This document shows positions 12,823 through 25,396 of a stretch of 64,000 nt of DNA, in pieces. The notes below the pieces were generated by a model, which did not search any database, was not told the origin of the DNA, and saw only the letters and a program-made list of their open reading frames with translations. Position numbers and translations under genes: made by a program. The DNA comes from Adenanthera pavonina (lineage: Eukaryota > Streptophyta > Magnoliopsida > Fabales > Fabaceae), in the NCBI GenBank assembly GCA_026686845.1, contig JAIVEN010000002.1, positions 20,496,001 through 20,560,000 on the forward strand, given 5' to 3'. Position 1 is the first letter of the stretch, and each line of letters begins with the position of its first letter.

Positions 12823-15339
12823 TGTGGTCAAATTAGCATCAGTCTTGATATTAATTCCATTATTCCTGTAGATTGCATCGGTGCTATGATAGTTTCTTTC
12901 AAATTTCAATTCAAGAGACTTGTATATAGCCTCAATGTGTTCAAGCGTATATTAAAAATAACTGAAACTTTATGTTATCATTTTTTTATTACAAATTATC
13001 TAAATATACCTTATTATTGACTAATTTAAATTTGAGTCAGACCAAATATACTTTTCCATTTTTAAAAGTTTTAATTTGCTCAAATTTAGCACAATTTTGG
13101 GTGAATAACAGGCTGGAGGGCCAAGTATAAATATAAATTATTTTAAAAATAATTAAATTAACATTATTACCCATTTTTAAACTAAAAGAGACGCAATTAA
13201 AAAATTTTTTTTAAAATTAGGAGGATTAGAAATAAATTAATGCTCATTTTTACTGCAAATAAGTCATAACTTAATCGTCAATTTTATTTAACTGTGATAA
13301 TACGTCAAAATAACGTATCATTTGCTATTGTTTTACCATAACACAGTCATAGCATAATCAAATATATAACAAATTCAGTCATAACTTGTAAATATCGATG
13401 TATATTTACTGAGTATTTTAACTGAGTTATTATGACTTTGTTGGCTAATATATATACCTTAAGTAGTTCCAAGAATCTTAGCCATCGCTCACACGACTCA
13501 GACCCAATGGAAGTTTATTATTAGCTTAAACTAGGATTTAAAATGAATCACGATAGTATGAATTTTTATACCTTTTATATTGACATTGATATTGATGATT
13601 TCAAAATAGAACTGAAAGAAAGACTTTCTTTTTTGGGCTATGGAAAGAAAGACAATTTTAAGACATTCACATCTGCCATATGGGACGAGTTTTTTTTTTT
13701 GGTAAATTGCTATATGTGACGAGTTGATGTTCTTCTCAATTCCTACACAAATGGATCCAGAAGCATATTAAATTATGGACTTTTTTTTTGCCAGAACTAA
13801 ATTATGGGCCCAAGCAGAAGCGTTATGGATATTTGAAATAATTGGGTTTAATATTAATGGGTCCAAAATAATGAAACACTTCCTCCATGTTTAGTGCCAA
13901 AACAACTTTGAAAATTGTTCAGGCTCATGGCCCAAAACAAAGGCTTGACTGTAAGAGGTGGCCTAAAATGACTATTTATAACTTGTTGCAGTGTCAGGCC
14001 CAAAAAGACAAAAAGTGCCTCGTAATAAAAGCAGATGATAGACAAGTTTTACAAAAATTTATAAAGTACCGAGGCTTGAGGCTTTCTTGAGTGAGATAAA
14101 AACTCATTTTAATAATATTTATGACTCAAAAAAATTAATCTTTAACTATTAGTTAGGGGATACTTTTAATGCTGAAAAAAGGAAATTCTAATATTATTTT
14201 CCCAATCTTATTTAAAGCTATGGACAATGCTATGAATCTTAGAAAATCGTTCTACAATAAGATCTATCGAGAAACTAAAATTATAAATTTGTTTTTCTGG
14301 ACATGGATTTTATTCCTTCCATCTCTATTCACTTCGTAGAAATCCAACGTTTTGCAGCTCTCATTTGTAATTAAAATTTGAAAAAAGCATTACTAACCAA
14401 GTTGAGGAAGAAAGAATAATATTTTTAAAACAATGTACCGAGTTTAAATATGAGAAAAAAAAATTACCCTATAATATGAGAGTTATCACATTTTGGACCT
14501 ATAAATACTCAAATTTGAACTAACTGATAATACCAAATATTTGTAATTGCTTAAAAAGAAATTAAAAGGGCATGATTTCGTCTTTAGCCAAAGTACATTT
14601 TTTTATACTTAAAGTAGTACAAAATTTTCAATTTAATCATTCATACTATCTCTAATATCTTTTTTTAAAATTATTTTGTTATTATGTTTGTTTCCATGTA
14701 AATTTAACTTAATTATTTACATGGCCGAACCGAAAGTTTATGAGAATAAAAAGGGTCATATATACTTAATGTCTAAAAACAGTCAATTTTCATTCAATTA
14801 AACAAATAAAAATATTTGCTTGACTGGGAAAATTAACCATTGGAAAATAAAGTTTAGATGCTACCATTTTAGAAAGAGCAAATTAAAAATTTTGTTATCT
14901 TTCAAAGACAAACTAGTGTAATTTGCCCAACTTATTTATCTAATCTTAGAGATTGCTTAAGATTATCTTTATGGATAATATTGATAATCTTGAAACAAAG
15001 GTGGTATATATCAGGACCCATAGGGATATAAATATAATTAAGGTCGTCGGTGAGAAAAAGAAATTAAATCACACTTGAAGGGCTACTCTATTAATTTGGA
15101 CTTAATTAACAATAGTCAAATTTGGATTAATTAGTTTTGTAACAAGAATTATAGTCGCACATTAATATTTAACATCAACTTAATTGTCTGTGCTGTCATA
15201 TTAATTAAGAATGGAATCATGGTCTCACGTTATGTTTTAATTTCTTTGATATACAAAGTTTATTGGAGAGTGGGATGTAACTTTTCAAACAAGAGGACTA
15301 TTTTTAGTCAAAATTAAAAGTATTAATATAATTATCTTT
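12823..15339. other. AT-rich intergenic DNA with a GGCCCA-rich patch
   Basis: No recognised gene. Between about 13800 and 14010 several TGGGCC/GGCCCA motifs cluster and a 67-codon frame occurs (13887-14090) without similarity to a known family. Around 14128-14190 there is resemblance to a segment at 56850-56910 (AATTAATxTTTAACTATT followed by CTTTTAATG-like sequence), so both are probably fragments of one dispersed repeat. Confidence 0.35.
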
Positions 15340-15620
15340 TATGTTTTTTTGTTTGGCCAGAAATAGCAATATTATTATTAAAAAAAACTAAATTAGAAAC
15401 AGGCTACGAATAAAGGCTAAAACAACAAGAAGACAAATCAAACACAAAAAAAAGCCCTAAAACCCCGACCCACACATAGATCCAAGAAACAACAACACTG
15501 AGCACGGACAGAAGAAACAGAGTCACCTAAACGACACAAGCAAAAAAGGAAACGAAGAAAACATAGATGTAGCCCATTGGCAAGCCTTTCCACTTCCTCC
15601 CACCGTATGTAAACGGGACT
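15340..15620 (-). mobile_element. Probable LINE 3' end fragment
   Basis: Read on the minus strand this segment is T- and GT-rich with pieces such as GGTCGGGGTTTTAGGGC. It ends in TAATAATATTGCTATTTCTG, then GCC and an A-rich tail (plus strand GTTTTTTTGTTTGGCC near 15343-15358). Plant L1-type LINE 3' UTRs often end in this kind of sequence plus poly(A). No reverse transcriptase is left, so this is a truncated remnant at best. Confidence 0.35.
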
Positions 15621-15998
15621 AATTAATTAAACATAGATGCAACCATGTTTAAGTAATGAGTGAAAATTAATTATATATGCAAGCAGCATATCCCGTTTAG
15701 GTAATACTCTATACTGAAACAAAATTATGCAATGTTCTGAACATAAATTATGTGTCAACTGAAATTAGGAATTTATTATGAATTTTTCGAGTTTGAAATG
15801 TTTAATTTTGGTTGCTTTTCCTTTTCCCTCACGCATGGGGTATATTAATTACAAGGGAATGCCACTATTTGAATGAAGACTATTAATCAGACTTAACCTT
15901 GAAATTAAGCAAAGATGTGCTATATTTAAAAGTAGTCATGCGTACCAATAAAGCCGAAGAGATAAGTACAGCTAAGGCAAAAGAATGTAGAATTTCAA
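15621..15998. other. AT-rich intergenic DNA
   Basis: Nothing recognisable beyond ordinary AT-rich sequence. The 62-codon frame starting at 15899 mostly runs through the adjacent MITE. Confidence 0.4.
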
Positions 15999-16321
15999 CT
16001 ACTCTCTTCTTCCCTTATTATAGATCACATTTCAGAAAATTTTTAGTACTAAATATAAATCATATTGTAAAATATCTGGATTATTAAATTTTTCTTCACA
16101 AATGCCCTTCGTATTGGAAGTAGATTCATTGATTTCAATTTCAAAATTTAAAATTTGAGGATGAATTCATCAAAAGAGATAAATTACTTTTAATAAATTT
16201 GATTAAGAACAATTTTGTAAAGCAGTGATAATTTTTTAAAAATTCAATAATATAAACTACTTTTCTTAATTTGTTTGAAATAGTTGAAGTGACTTACTTA
16301 TAATAAGGACCTGAGATAGTA
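15999..16321. repeat. Stowaway-like MITE
   Basis: The left end TACTCTCTTCTTCCCTTATT and the right end TAATAAGGACCTGAGATAGT(A) are inverted matches over roughly 24 bp with a few mismatches. The core is about 320 bp, AT-rich and non-coding. Confidence 0.5.
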
Positions 16322-16564
16322 TTTTAATTTCATTTTATGGCTTAATTAATTGATAATTGGTGGTCTAAGATTTGTAAAGACTTTGATTTGATTTCAATTG
16401 AGACTAATTAGCAAATGTAAACTGCGTGCACTGTATTTGAATATTTAAATTTAACGGTCGAACGAGCAAAGTGTAAATTACTTTAGTTATTGAATAAACG
16501 AGAAAATGGTCAATATATGTATATACACTAAGTGAAATCAAACGAATTAATGTCTTGTTTTCTT

Positions 16565-16617
16565 TATATATATATATATATATACATATACATACATATA
16601 TATATATATATATATAA
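16565..16617. repeat. TA/TACA microsatellite
   Basis: An almost pure TA dinucleotide tract of about 53 bp, interrupted by TACATATACATACATA. A second pure TA tract of about 20 bp lies near 16884-16903. Confidence 0.85.
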
Positions 16618-16903
16618 TGTTGATTGATCAAAGTCCCATAACTTGGCTTTTGTATGACTCTGAAGTGTTGGTTAATACTATGTCAAAGATTTGCCACTTG
16701 AATTGGTTTAATACAGTTAGCGTGAGTTTAAGTTTATGTTGAACAGTTCCATCCCAGTCTTTCATATTCATTTTTATTGACCTTCTCAAACAACAAAATT
16801 TCCAATTCATCAGTAGATCAAACAATGAGGAATTTAGAATATCCAAACATATAGCCCCAGGGTAATTCAAAACTGATCACAATATATATATATATATATA
16901 TAT

Positions 16904-18239
16904 TAATATCACTGAACAGTGTATGTTTGATACATTTATTATTGATTTGGTCCCAACAATTTTTTAAAGGGTAACTAACAGTTTGGGATTTTGCTATTTA
17001 GTCCGATTTCATTAGTATTTTATAGTTTAAAAGCAATGTGATTTGAGATTTAAACCGTTAGTGCATATATAGATATTAGTACATTGTAACATTTTATTAA
17101 TGTTTCAATAAAAATAGTACTAACATATATTATTTTTCTATTGACGGGAACTGTTTTCACAAATGCCTCAAATTTTAGAAAACCCCTTGAATTAAATGGG
17201 AGATTTCATGGCAAATTAGACATTTGGAAGAATTAGAAAAAGATTAGATGTTTTATCAAATCAAGTTGGCGTGAATAATATGAGCTGACCCTTATTTCTT
17301 AAATGAATAGTTTGGGATTCAATTCTTAACTTTTATGTATACAGTAAATTTAATTAAAAGGACCCTTTGCCCCCATAGGAAAATTGGTCTCTGTAGCGAT
17401 ACTCTAAGTCATATTAAAAAAGAATTGGAGCGTTTATTTGGAGGGTAAATTTGGCGAAGATATTGTTGCGAGTGTATTGAATTGAAATTTTGATCAATAG
17501 AGGAATATAATGTCAGTTTTCATGGCATATGAAATTAGAAATTTTGTAGAGAAAAATAATAATTTAGAAGAAAATTAGAGATGTAATTTGAGATTATGCT
17601 CTAAGGACAAATTTGGGAGGAGATTAAGTTCTGGCTTGGAATTTTAGATTTCAATTGGTTAAGGGGAAGAATTTCAATATTCAATGTATAAGAAATTAGA
17701 GATTTTTTTAAATTAAAATTTATGAGACAAATGGATACAAGATTTGGGGAAGATATTGTATTTTGTGTCAAATTTGGATTCCAATTCATCAAGGGAAAAA
17801 TTCTGATTTTCCATGCTTAAAAATTATGTTTTGTAAGAAAATTAGAAAATATAACAAATTTTTAATTTTTTCCTTAAAATATTAATTAACATGATGATAT
17901 TATATGGTACTAATACATGATAGTCATAGTATTTAACCTTTATAGCACTAAATTATAAACTCTCGATCATAATATTCTAAATTAGAGCCAGACCAAACCA
18001 TACAAGACACCAACCTGTATTAATTTACCCTCTAATATTCTAAAATGAATTATACAAAAAAAATCGTCAATTATTATATACAAAAGTTACATAAATATAT
18101 CCAAAATATATGGCTTGGTAGCAACTGTTTACCAGCTAAAATAATTTTATTATTCACTTGACGCTAGCTGGGTTAATCAGTAAGTTTTTTTTAATTAATT
18201 TTTTTGAACTGAGATAATGAGCAAGCCTTAAATCCAGCT

Positions 18240-18275
<36 letters not shown>

Positions 18276-21200
18276 TTTTTCTTTTCGTTGTGACGTGAGG
18301 AACCTTCAATTGGAATACATTATTAGCCAGTTTATATTCTATTTAACAAACGGCTTTAACGACCATGTTACCTATATACAAAACGGCTATAACTAAAGAC
18401 CTGTAATTATAATTTAAAAAAAATTGCATCAAATTTACCTAAAATTTAAATATTGATATGCAAATACTTTCTGTCTTTTAAAACTTAACAATGAACTTCC
18501 AAACTACTAAAATTGCGCACATAGCTTTTCGTCTTCAATTAGTTTATTATTTAACTAATAGAACATGATACATCAGTGATAATATATTCCCTCTGCAAGT
18601 TTTATTATGCACAAAGATTTCTATAAGTTTCAGCCTTCAGGTTATGTACAAGTAAATCTCCGAAAATGTTATGTTCCATTAGTAAAATAATAAATTAATT
18701 AACTACAAATGAAAAATGTTAAGTTCCATTAATAAATTAATGATAAACGAGTTGTTTGTAAAAAAATTATAGGATTTTATTTGTCAAATTTTAAAAGTAA
18801 AAAAAAAAACCTGCATATATATACACACACATAACCTGAAATTAAGAGAAATTAAGTAATTTATACTAATAAAATTAAAAAGTATCAATCTCTCTCTCTT
18901 TTTTTTTTAAATTAAAGTATGAATTCGGATTCGTCAATTATTTTTTTTTTGGTGGGATGATTCGTCAATTATGACAAAAAGGAAAACAGCGTGGGTACGA
19001 ATTATTGCAGCCATTTTGATATGTGACAAGAAAAGCTCAACACTAGAAGACAAAGCCCACATCGGAAATGTTTAACGAGTCAAACCTCTGAAAAGCAAAA
19101 CTCACGTTGTTTTTTTAGGAAAACGAGCCACCATTTTTTCAAACTCGTTTCATTGAATTGAATCAAACAAAAAGGAAAAAAGAAAAGTATTTCCGCAACA
19201 TCTCTTTAATTTCTTGCCTGAGTATTTAGATTCTGTTGCATTTCATTTCATATGTTTTTGTCTTAATTAATTGCTTTCTCTCTCGACTTTTCTTCCTAAC
19301 ACAAACCAATCAAGCACATTATATGATAGTATTTTTTATTTTATTATTCTCAAAATAAAATTTTTAAAATTATTTTTAAGAACAAGTTTTGAAAACAAAA
19401 AAATAGAAAAATTTGTTTGAATAATTGTTCTCAAAATTATAACTAGTAAGAGTTAAATAAGTTATTCAAAATTTATAATTTTACTATTAATGAGATGAGT
19501 ATTTTTCACATTTTCTTATATTTTTAGAATAAAAATTACAAAACACCTTAAACATGTTCAGAGTTTTCTATTTTTTTATTTTTCTATTTTCCAAAATATT
19601 TTATAAAAAACAGATTTACCAAACAGGTTTTTTTATTTTTTAGTTTTCAAAAACAAAAAAAAAATATTTTGAAAACAACTGCTAAACAGACCGTGTATTT
19701 CCTTCTGTAGTCATTTATGATTATATGATAAAAAAAGTTTAGGTGAGATAGATCTTGAAAACTATTAAAGTAGGTTTTACAATTTAAAATGTACTTATAG
19801 AGGTACTTATTATTTACCAACCAGATTTTCTCATGATTCAAAACTACATCCTTGTAGGATATTGTTAGTCACATTCTTACCAACTGAATCAACCTGCATA
19901 AGTGAAAAGCCTGAATTAGTTATTATAATTAATAGTATCAGCAATGTGAATAAGTTATGGAGTGTTACTTAATACAGAAAACATAAGAAAACTTGACGGA
20001 AAAGTTAGAACAAATAATGTAGCTCTTGTGAATGCTTTCATTGTCGTTAACGTCCTTTTTCTACAACATGTGGATGCATGTTTATATTCTGAGTATATTC
20101 TTTGACTCTATTTATATTTATTACGTTACCCCTTCAGAAAAGATGTTCCCAAAAATTAAATTAATTAATTAATTATGTGCTTATTATTTATATTAATAAC
20201 AAACTGTCATATTCATTCAGTCTCTTTCACGCTAGCTAGCATATGAGATATGTGAACATCAATTAATATGCACATCACTCACGATGAAGCCATATTTTCG
20301 ACTGCATTTCGTGTCATGTTCTATGAAATAAACCCCTTCTCACTAATAGCATAATATATATTTTGGCCCAAAAAAATGTAGTAATATATATATATAATAT
20401 AAATATATGAGTTATGTAAGAAATTATAATGTTAATATATAGTAGCAAAGCCAACATTTAGGACCGCATTGCCATTAAGATGCTTTAATTATAGGAAAGT
20501 ACATTACTAAACTTAATTTCTTGGTCTCTCTCCATTGATCAATTTAGTCATTAATCTATTTAATTTTCTTAAGGACGAGGATATTGCAAATGCATCTAAT
20601 ATATATATATATATATAGAGCTCGGATACTTATAAGTTTAAACATTCGTATTCACTTAATTTGGGGCAAGGCGTTGTGCCGTGTAAGAATGAGAGTGTGA
20701 TTAATTAGTATTGTTATTTTATATTTTGGTTCTATTTAGTTTCATGCTTCGTATTATTTTACTCCAAGGCACAAAAAAGTTATTCATAATAAATTTTTTT
20801 TCTAAATTAATCAATCAGTTCATGTAATATCGATCAGTATTTGAATAATATATTTAAATACAACTCAAGGATTTAAATTTTATAAATCATCGGTTCAAAT
20901 TTTACCAATAATAATAATGTGAGTTCATATAGTAAGGAGATCATATGTGCATTTTAAAGATGGAACAGAGATCACTACCTTGTTTCAATTTTGTTTCAAA
21001 CTTAAACTACAAAAATTATTTTTTCTTGATAAAAAGGTCTGAAACCTTGATTAAATATTAAGTAAATTACGGTACATTTACTTGTGAAACGTGTATAAAT
21101 TGCTGTCATGCATATATACTAGTATTGCCTTTGAAGAAACATGGTATAGCCATTCTTTTCTTTAAATTAAACAAAACGAAATCGTTAACTTTGATTTCGA

Positions 21201-22880
21201 TCATATTGCTTTGTTGGTTTATACCTCCCACTTCCCATTCAGACTGTGAATGTATATTTCATGATCGTATCCAAAAGGGATGTTGACCTTAAGATACAAG
21301 TTCGTAATTTTTAAAGTTTTCCAATATACGATGTAACATTTTACAATAATTTAATCACTTACACTTTAATTGTTAATGAATGTGAATAGGTTAATGTGGA
21401 GTGCATTAGATGCATTAATTTTGACATTTTTTAATGTTCATTATACTTTATCTATTTCTATTTATAAGATATATTCTAAAAGCATTTTGTTTATTCAAAA
21501 TATAAATCATTTTACAATTTTTAAAGACCATTCAATTTTATCCAAAATATTAATAGTGGATAGAGATTGATTAAGAGAGATATAGTTATGACAGATTATA
21601 TTTAATAAGGGTAATATTGTAAAGTTTTGTTAATTTTTTAAAATTTCAAAAACTCTAACTAATTTTATTGATCCATATAAAGTAGTTAGAAGTGATTTAT
21701 AAATATCATATTTAAATTTGGAGTGAGGCTATAGAGTTTTTTTTGTTTTTTAAATACTGACGTGAATAGTTTTGACACTTCGTGTGAACAAATTAAAGGC
21801 AAATAAATTAATTGAGATGCGTGCATCCAAATTTGTTGAGATAGCTAGTCTAACTTTAATAATAAAAAATTTAAAAGCTAACTACCTATATTTCAAAGAA
21901 AAATAAGAAAGAAATTATAAAGAATTATCATATTTTAAATTTAATTAAAAATACTTTTTGGTAATAAACTGAATATCTATAAATTATTAATCTACCTCAG
22001 GATATTGCGATAAACCCACCCCAATTCAGGTTACTCCATATACAAAGATTAATAATCAAATTCTTAAACACTTCCTTAAGGTAAGAGAGTTCCAACTATT
22101 CATTTCAATATGAGTCGGTAAAAAGGGAATTGATTTAGAGAAGTTCGAAACATAAAATAATGCGGAGGAAACATATATGTGAGTGTTGACATGTGTGTCG
22201 TTGTCGTCCGACTGGTCCAGCCTTCATTATTTTTTAAGATCAGAACAAGCATGATAATGATATCATTATCACTTTACATATACAGGTGTGTTTCTGCACA
22301 TATATAAACTCGCCTGAATGAAATTTTCTTTTATTTAATTTGTTCAGACTCTCATAGATAAAATATATTTTCTAGCTACATAAAAAATTCGATTAGTTGG
22401 GTTTTGAAAATTCACTGAAATTAGACAAGCCTCATGACAAATTTTTGAAGATTACATATATACCACTGGCGAACTAGGGAGGAGAGGAATTAACCAATTA
22501 AAATCGGAATATTAATTAATATGCGTTGGAGCTGAATAATAATACCATGGGATTCATCGTCATTCGGAGTGCACTAAAGTACGTTTTCATAGTTGATATC
22601 GCAGGAAGGTTGATATATATAGTATTAATTGATAATCAAAAGGAGTATTCATCAATGGAGACAAGCCCCTAAATCCCAAGTATTTAATTTAATCCATAGT
22701 CCTTGATTGTCTGGAAAATTATGGGGGACAAGAATCAACGAAAATCCGAACAAAAATTAACCTTAATTTCATGGGTATTAGAAACGCACGCAGAAAAATG
22801 CAAATGAGGGTGGTGACCCAACTCTCAAGTATGAGGCCTCCTCCACGCCGCCCTTCCAAAGAGCGCGTCAACTCCATCTA
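16904..22880. other. AT-rich intergenic DNA
   Basis: No gene is supported. A probable degraded MITE lies at about 21440-21730 (ACTTTATCTATTTCTATTTA to TATCATATTTAAATTTGGAG). A foldback-like A/T-rich stretch with AAACAGG and AAACAGAC borders lies at about 19380-19695. Around 22780-22880 is a small GC-richer patch with no readable product. Confidence 0.4.
18241..18272. repeat. (AC)16 microsatellite
   Basis: A perfect AC dinucleotide repeat of 32 bp in AT-rich surroundings. No gene is nearby. Confidence 0.95.
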
Positions 22881-23055
22881 GTGACGGATCAATAGGGAAA
22901 AAAAAATTATATGAGCAGCTAAATTTTCTTTTCTCTTCAACTATTTCTTAAAGGAAAATTTTGAAATTTGATGTTTTAAAAAATGAATGATGAACCACAC
23001 CCCCACCCCCCAACCCCCCGGCACAAAGACAAAATTAAATCTGTCCCTGTCCTTA
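22881..23055. repeat. Dispersed repeat, copy A
   Basis: This begins near AGTGACGGATCAATAGGG and contains AGCTAAATTTTCTTTTCTC, a C-rich run and ATCTGTCCCTGTCC. The same order of motifs recurs at about 50525-50735 (GTGACAAATATAGG, AACTAAATTTTCTTTTCTTG, GGCCCCCCATAG, GTCTGTCCCTCTC). It is probably a MITE or small retroelement family. The ORF that spans it is a chance frame. Confidence 0.4.
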
Positions 23056-23120
23056 TCACAAAAGTATTTCACGCTAGTAACATATGAATATTATTCACTA
23101 TATTCAATATTTCAATATAT

Positions 23121-23284
23121 TATAGGGATAATTGGGTTTTTGGATAAAAAAATAAGATATTTGGCTTTTGGTACCAAATTGATTTTTTGTGAAAAAATTC
23201 CATTTTCAACCAAAAAACAATCAACTTCGATTAAAAAAACCAAATATTTTTATTTTTTGGTCCAAAAATCTAATTATCCCTATA
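23121..23284. repeat. Foldback MITE with long inverted repeats
   Basis: The left arm TATAGGGATAATTGGGTTTT and the right arm ATTTTTGGTCC... CTAATTATCCCTATA are inverted copies over about 23 bp at the ends, with weaker symmetry continuing inward (ATATTTGG and CCAAATAT). The whole unit is about 164 bp and could fold into one hairpin. It abuts the next MITE at its right end. Confidence 0.7.
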
Positions 23285-23287
23285 TTA

Positions 23288-23543
23288 TACTCTCTCTATC
23301 TCATTAGTAAGATATTTTATAAATAATTTTGAGCATTTATGAGCTTTTTCCAATAACACCCTTCATAAAGTCATTCTACAAACATTCTCTTTCTCTTTTA
23401 ATATTTTGATTAATATGAATGAAGGTCAATTTTGGAATCACAATAATTTTTTTCTAAAAATCAAGATTCCAACCTAACTTTAATTACATATTTTAATATG
23501 TGTGATTTTTGTGAAACATTTTATAATATGAGATGAAAGGAAT
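23288..23543. repeat. Stowaway-like MITE
   Basis: The left end TACTCTCTCTATCTCATTAG and the right end TATGAGATGAAAGGAATA are inverted matches. The core is about 255 bp and non-coding. It starts 4 bp after the preceding foldback element. Confidence 0.5.
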
Positions 23544-23675
23544 ACTCATCAACATTATAATTGATATTTTGTGTAATGTATGGCCTATTTTTAGTTGCAA
23601 TACATATATTTACATATATATATATCAATAAAAGTTTATTAGAAGCTGAATATTCACATGTTATGATCAATGCTA

Positions 23676-23712
23676 ATGCATATATATATATGTGTGTGTG
23701 TGTGCGCGCGCG
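23676..23712. repeat. Compound TA-TG-CG microsatellite
   Basis: TATATATATATA passes directly into TGTGTGTGTGTGTG and then CGCGCGCG. The ordered transition between three dinucleotides suggests stepwise mutation of an expanded repeat. Confidence 0.85.
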
Positions 23713-24341
23713 AATGAAATCTGATCAAAATAAATTTTGAAATGACATGTTAGGAAGGGCAAGGAAGATGATTGGTCACCGTTCCCAGATTGTTGAATAA
23801 ACCAAAACTGAAACCATAACAAGATTTGGGAATTATATATATATATATATAATTTAAAAACTCATCTCAAATAAAAAAAATGTATGCCCATTAAGTATAA
23901 CATTAAACAGTCCTCCCATTTAGGCCGTAGAAATGGGGCAATAATTTAAATACCTAACCACTTGCATAAGAGGTAGTAGCCTCTACCACTTTGCCAACTC
24001 AAGTGGGTGTATATATTAGTGTGTGTATGTATACTCTTTTTATTTTTTATAAGGTACCTTGTAATGTTTAGTAGCATTATTCCTATTTTGTCTCTAATCA
24101 TTTATTTTTTAATCTTATAAATTGTTATTAGAATTTTGTATGACTGGTCAATGATAATATTTTTAGTCTTGTTTTAATTGTTTCGCACTTTCCCACCTAT
24201 TAATGATTGAAAAACTTATTTAATGAGAATTACATTATTATAATAAATAGGGATAAAATAGAAATGTTAAGGTTTTTTTAGGATTTTAAGAATATAACTA
24301 ACTTTTTTTAATTTATGTGAAGTAGTTGGAAGTCCATTATA

Positions 24342-24633
24342 CTCCTTCTGTTCCCTATTAAGTCATATTTATTCACTTCACACATACATAGAAAATTAGT
24401 TAAAAGTCTTGATATTTTAAAGTTATCATAACTTTTCAAAATTACCCACATTAAATTATAACACATCTTAAATATATCTCTCTTAATCTCTTTCCACTAT
24501 AACTCTTTTGGATGTTCTCAAGAAGGGTAAAGATGAAAAAAAATATTAAATAATACATATATTTTATAAAATGACTTAAATTTTGAAATATTAATTTTTC
24601 AAAAATATGCCTTATAATATGAAACAAAGGAAG
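24342..24633. repeat. Stowaway-like MITE with TA target duplication
   Basis: The element is flanked by TA on both sides (24340-24341 and 24634-24635). The left end CTCCTTCTGTTCCCTATTA and the right end TAATATGAAACAAAGGAAG are inverted matches. It is 292 bp, AT-rich and non-coding. An incomplete relative starts near 24668 (TATACTCTTTCCGGTC) without a clear right end. Confidence 0.6.
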
Positions 24634-25273
24634 TAAAGAGGACCAAAGGGGTAATATTTAAGTGCATATATACTCTTTCCGGTCTTTTTTATTAGTCATG
24701 TTTTAGAAATTTTGTGATATTATATATAAGTTCCTTTTATGAATTTTTGAAGTATTAATTACTTTATTTAAAAAATATTCTTATTTAATTATGAAAGAAA
24801 AAATAAATTATTTGAATTTATGATATTTATTATGGGATAATAATGAAAACTATATTAATTTTAAGATAATTTAAATGATATAATAATTTTTTTTAATTTT
24901 AATGAAATAGTTAAAAGTGACAAACGCACTGTATATAATAGTTTTAAGCTGAGCAAATCCAAGACATGAAGGGAACTGAGGAAGCAACCGTTAAATTTCG
25001 AGAAAAAGGTGATGCAAAATCAAGAAGAGGGGCCCTCAGGGAGTATATGTGAAAATTAATTAAAAACCAAAAAAAATTAAAAATGAGATTGAAGCCGTGT
25101 TTGAAGGGTACAGACGAACAGTTCCAAAAGCTCGAAAGAAAGAAAGAAAGGCAGTCAAAAAATTCAAACCTTTTTGTTCTTTTTTGTCCTAAAACTACAA
25201 TACCCTGTAATTTCCTGGTCCACCCCTCCCTCGTTGCAACGCTGGACTTCCCTTCTTCAAATTCAAACCCCTC

Positions 25274-25281
25274 TATATATA
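25274..25281 (+). promoter_or_regulatory. TATA box of the second TIR-only gene
   Basis: TATATATA lies 123 bp upstream of the ATG at 25397, after a C/T-rich stretch and before a C-rich leader. The geometry resembles that of the first TIR gene, whose TATATATA lies 116 bp upstream of its ATG. Placement is by motif only. Confidence 0.5.
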
Positions 25282-25396
25282 TTCCCATTACCTCCCCTAC
25301 GCTCATCCACATTTCCTTCTCTCTCCTATTAAATTACTGCACAACCCACCCGCAAAATCGCACCAATATTTTCATACAAATCTTCTCAGAAAAGCC

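Noticed and set aside
13887..14090. 67-codon frame with a plausible amino-acid mix
   Set aside because: There is no similarity I can recognise, no introns that extend it, and no promoter signals beyond scattered GGCCCA motifs.
19055..19065. GCCCACATCGG, resembling the plant snRNA upstream element (RTCCCACATCG)
   Set aside because: No TATA box lies at the expected spacing and no U1-U6 or U3 sequence follows. The motif is also common in plant retroelements.
22206..22230. Sequence slightly like miR166 (GGTCCAGCCTTCATT)
   Set aside because: There are several mismatches to the mature miRNA and no complementary arm nearby that would form a precursor hairpin.
22987..23307. 106-codon open frame
   Set aside because: It runs through a C-rich repeat and the foldback MITE, has low complexity and resembles no family.
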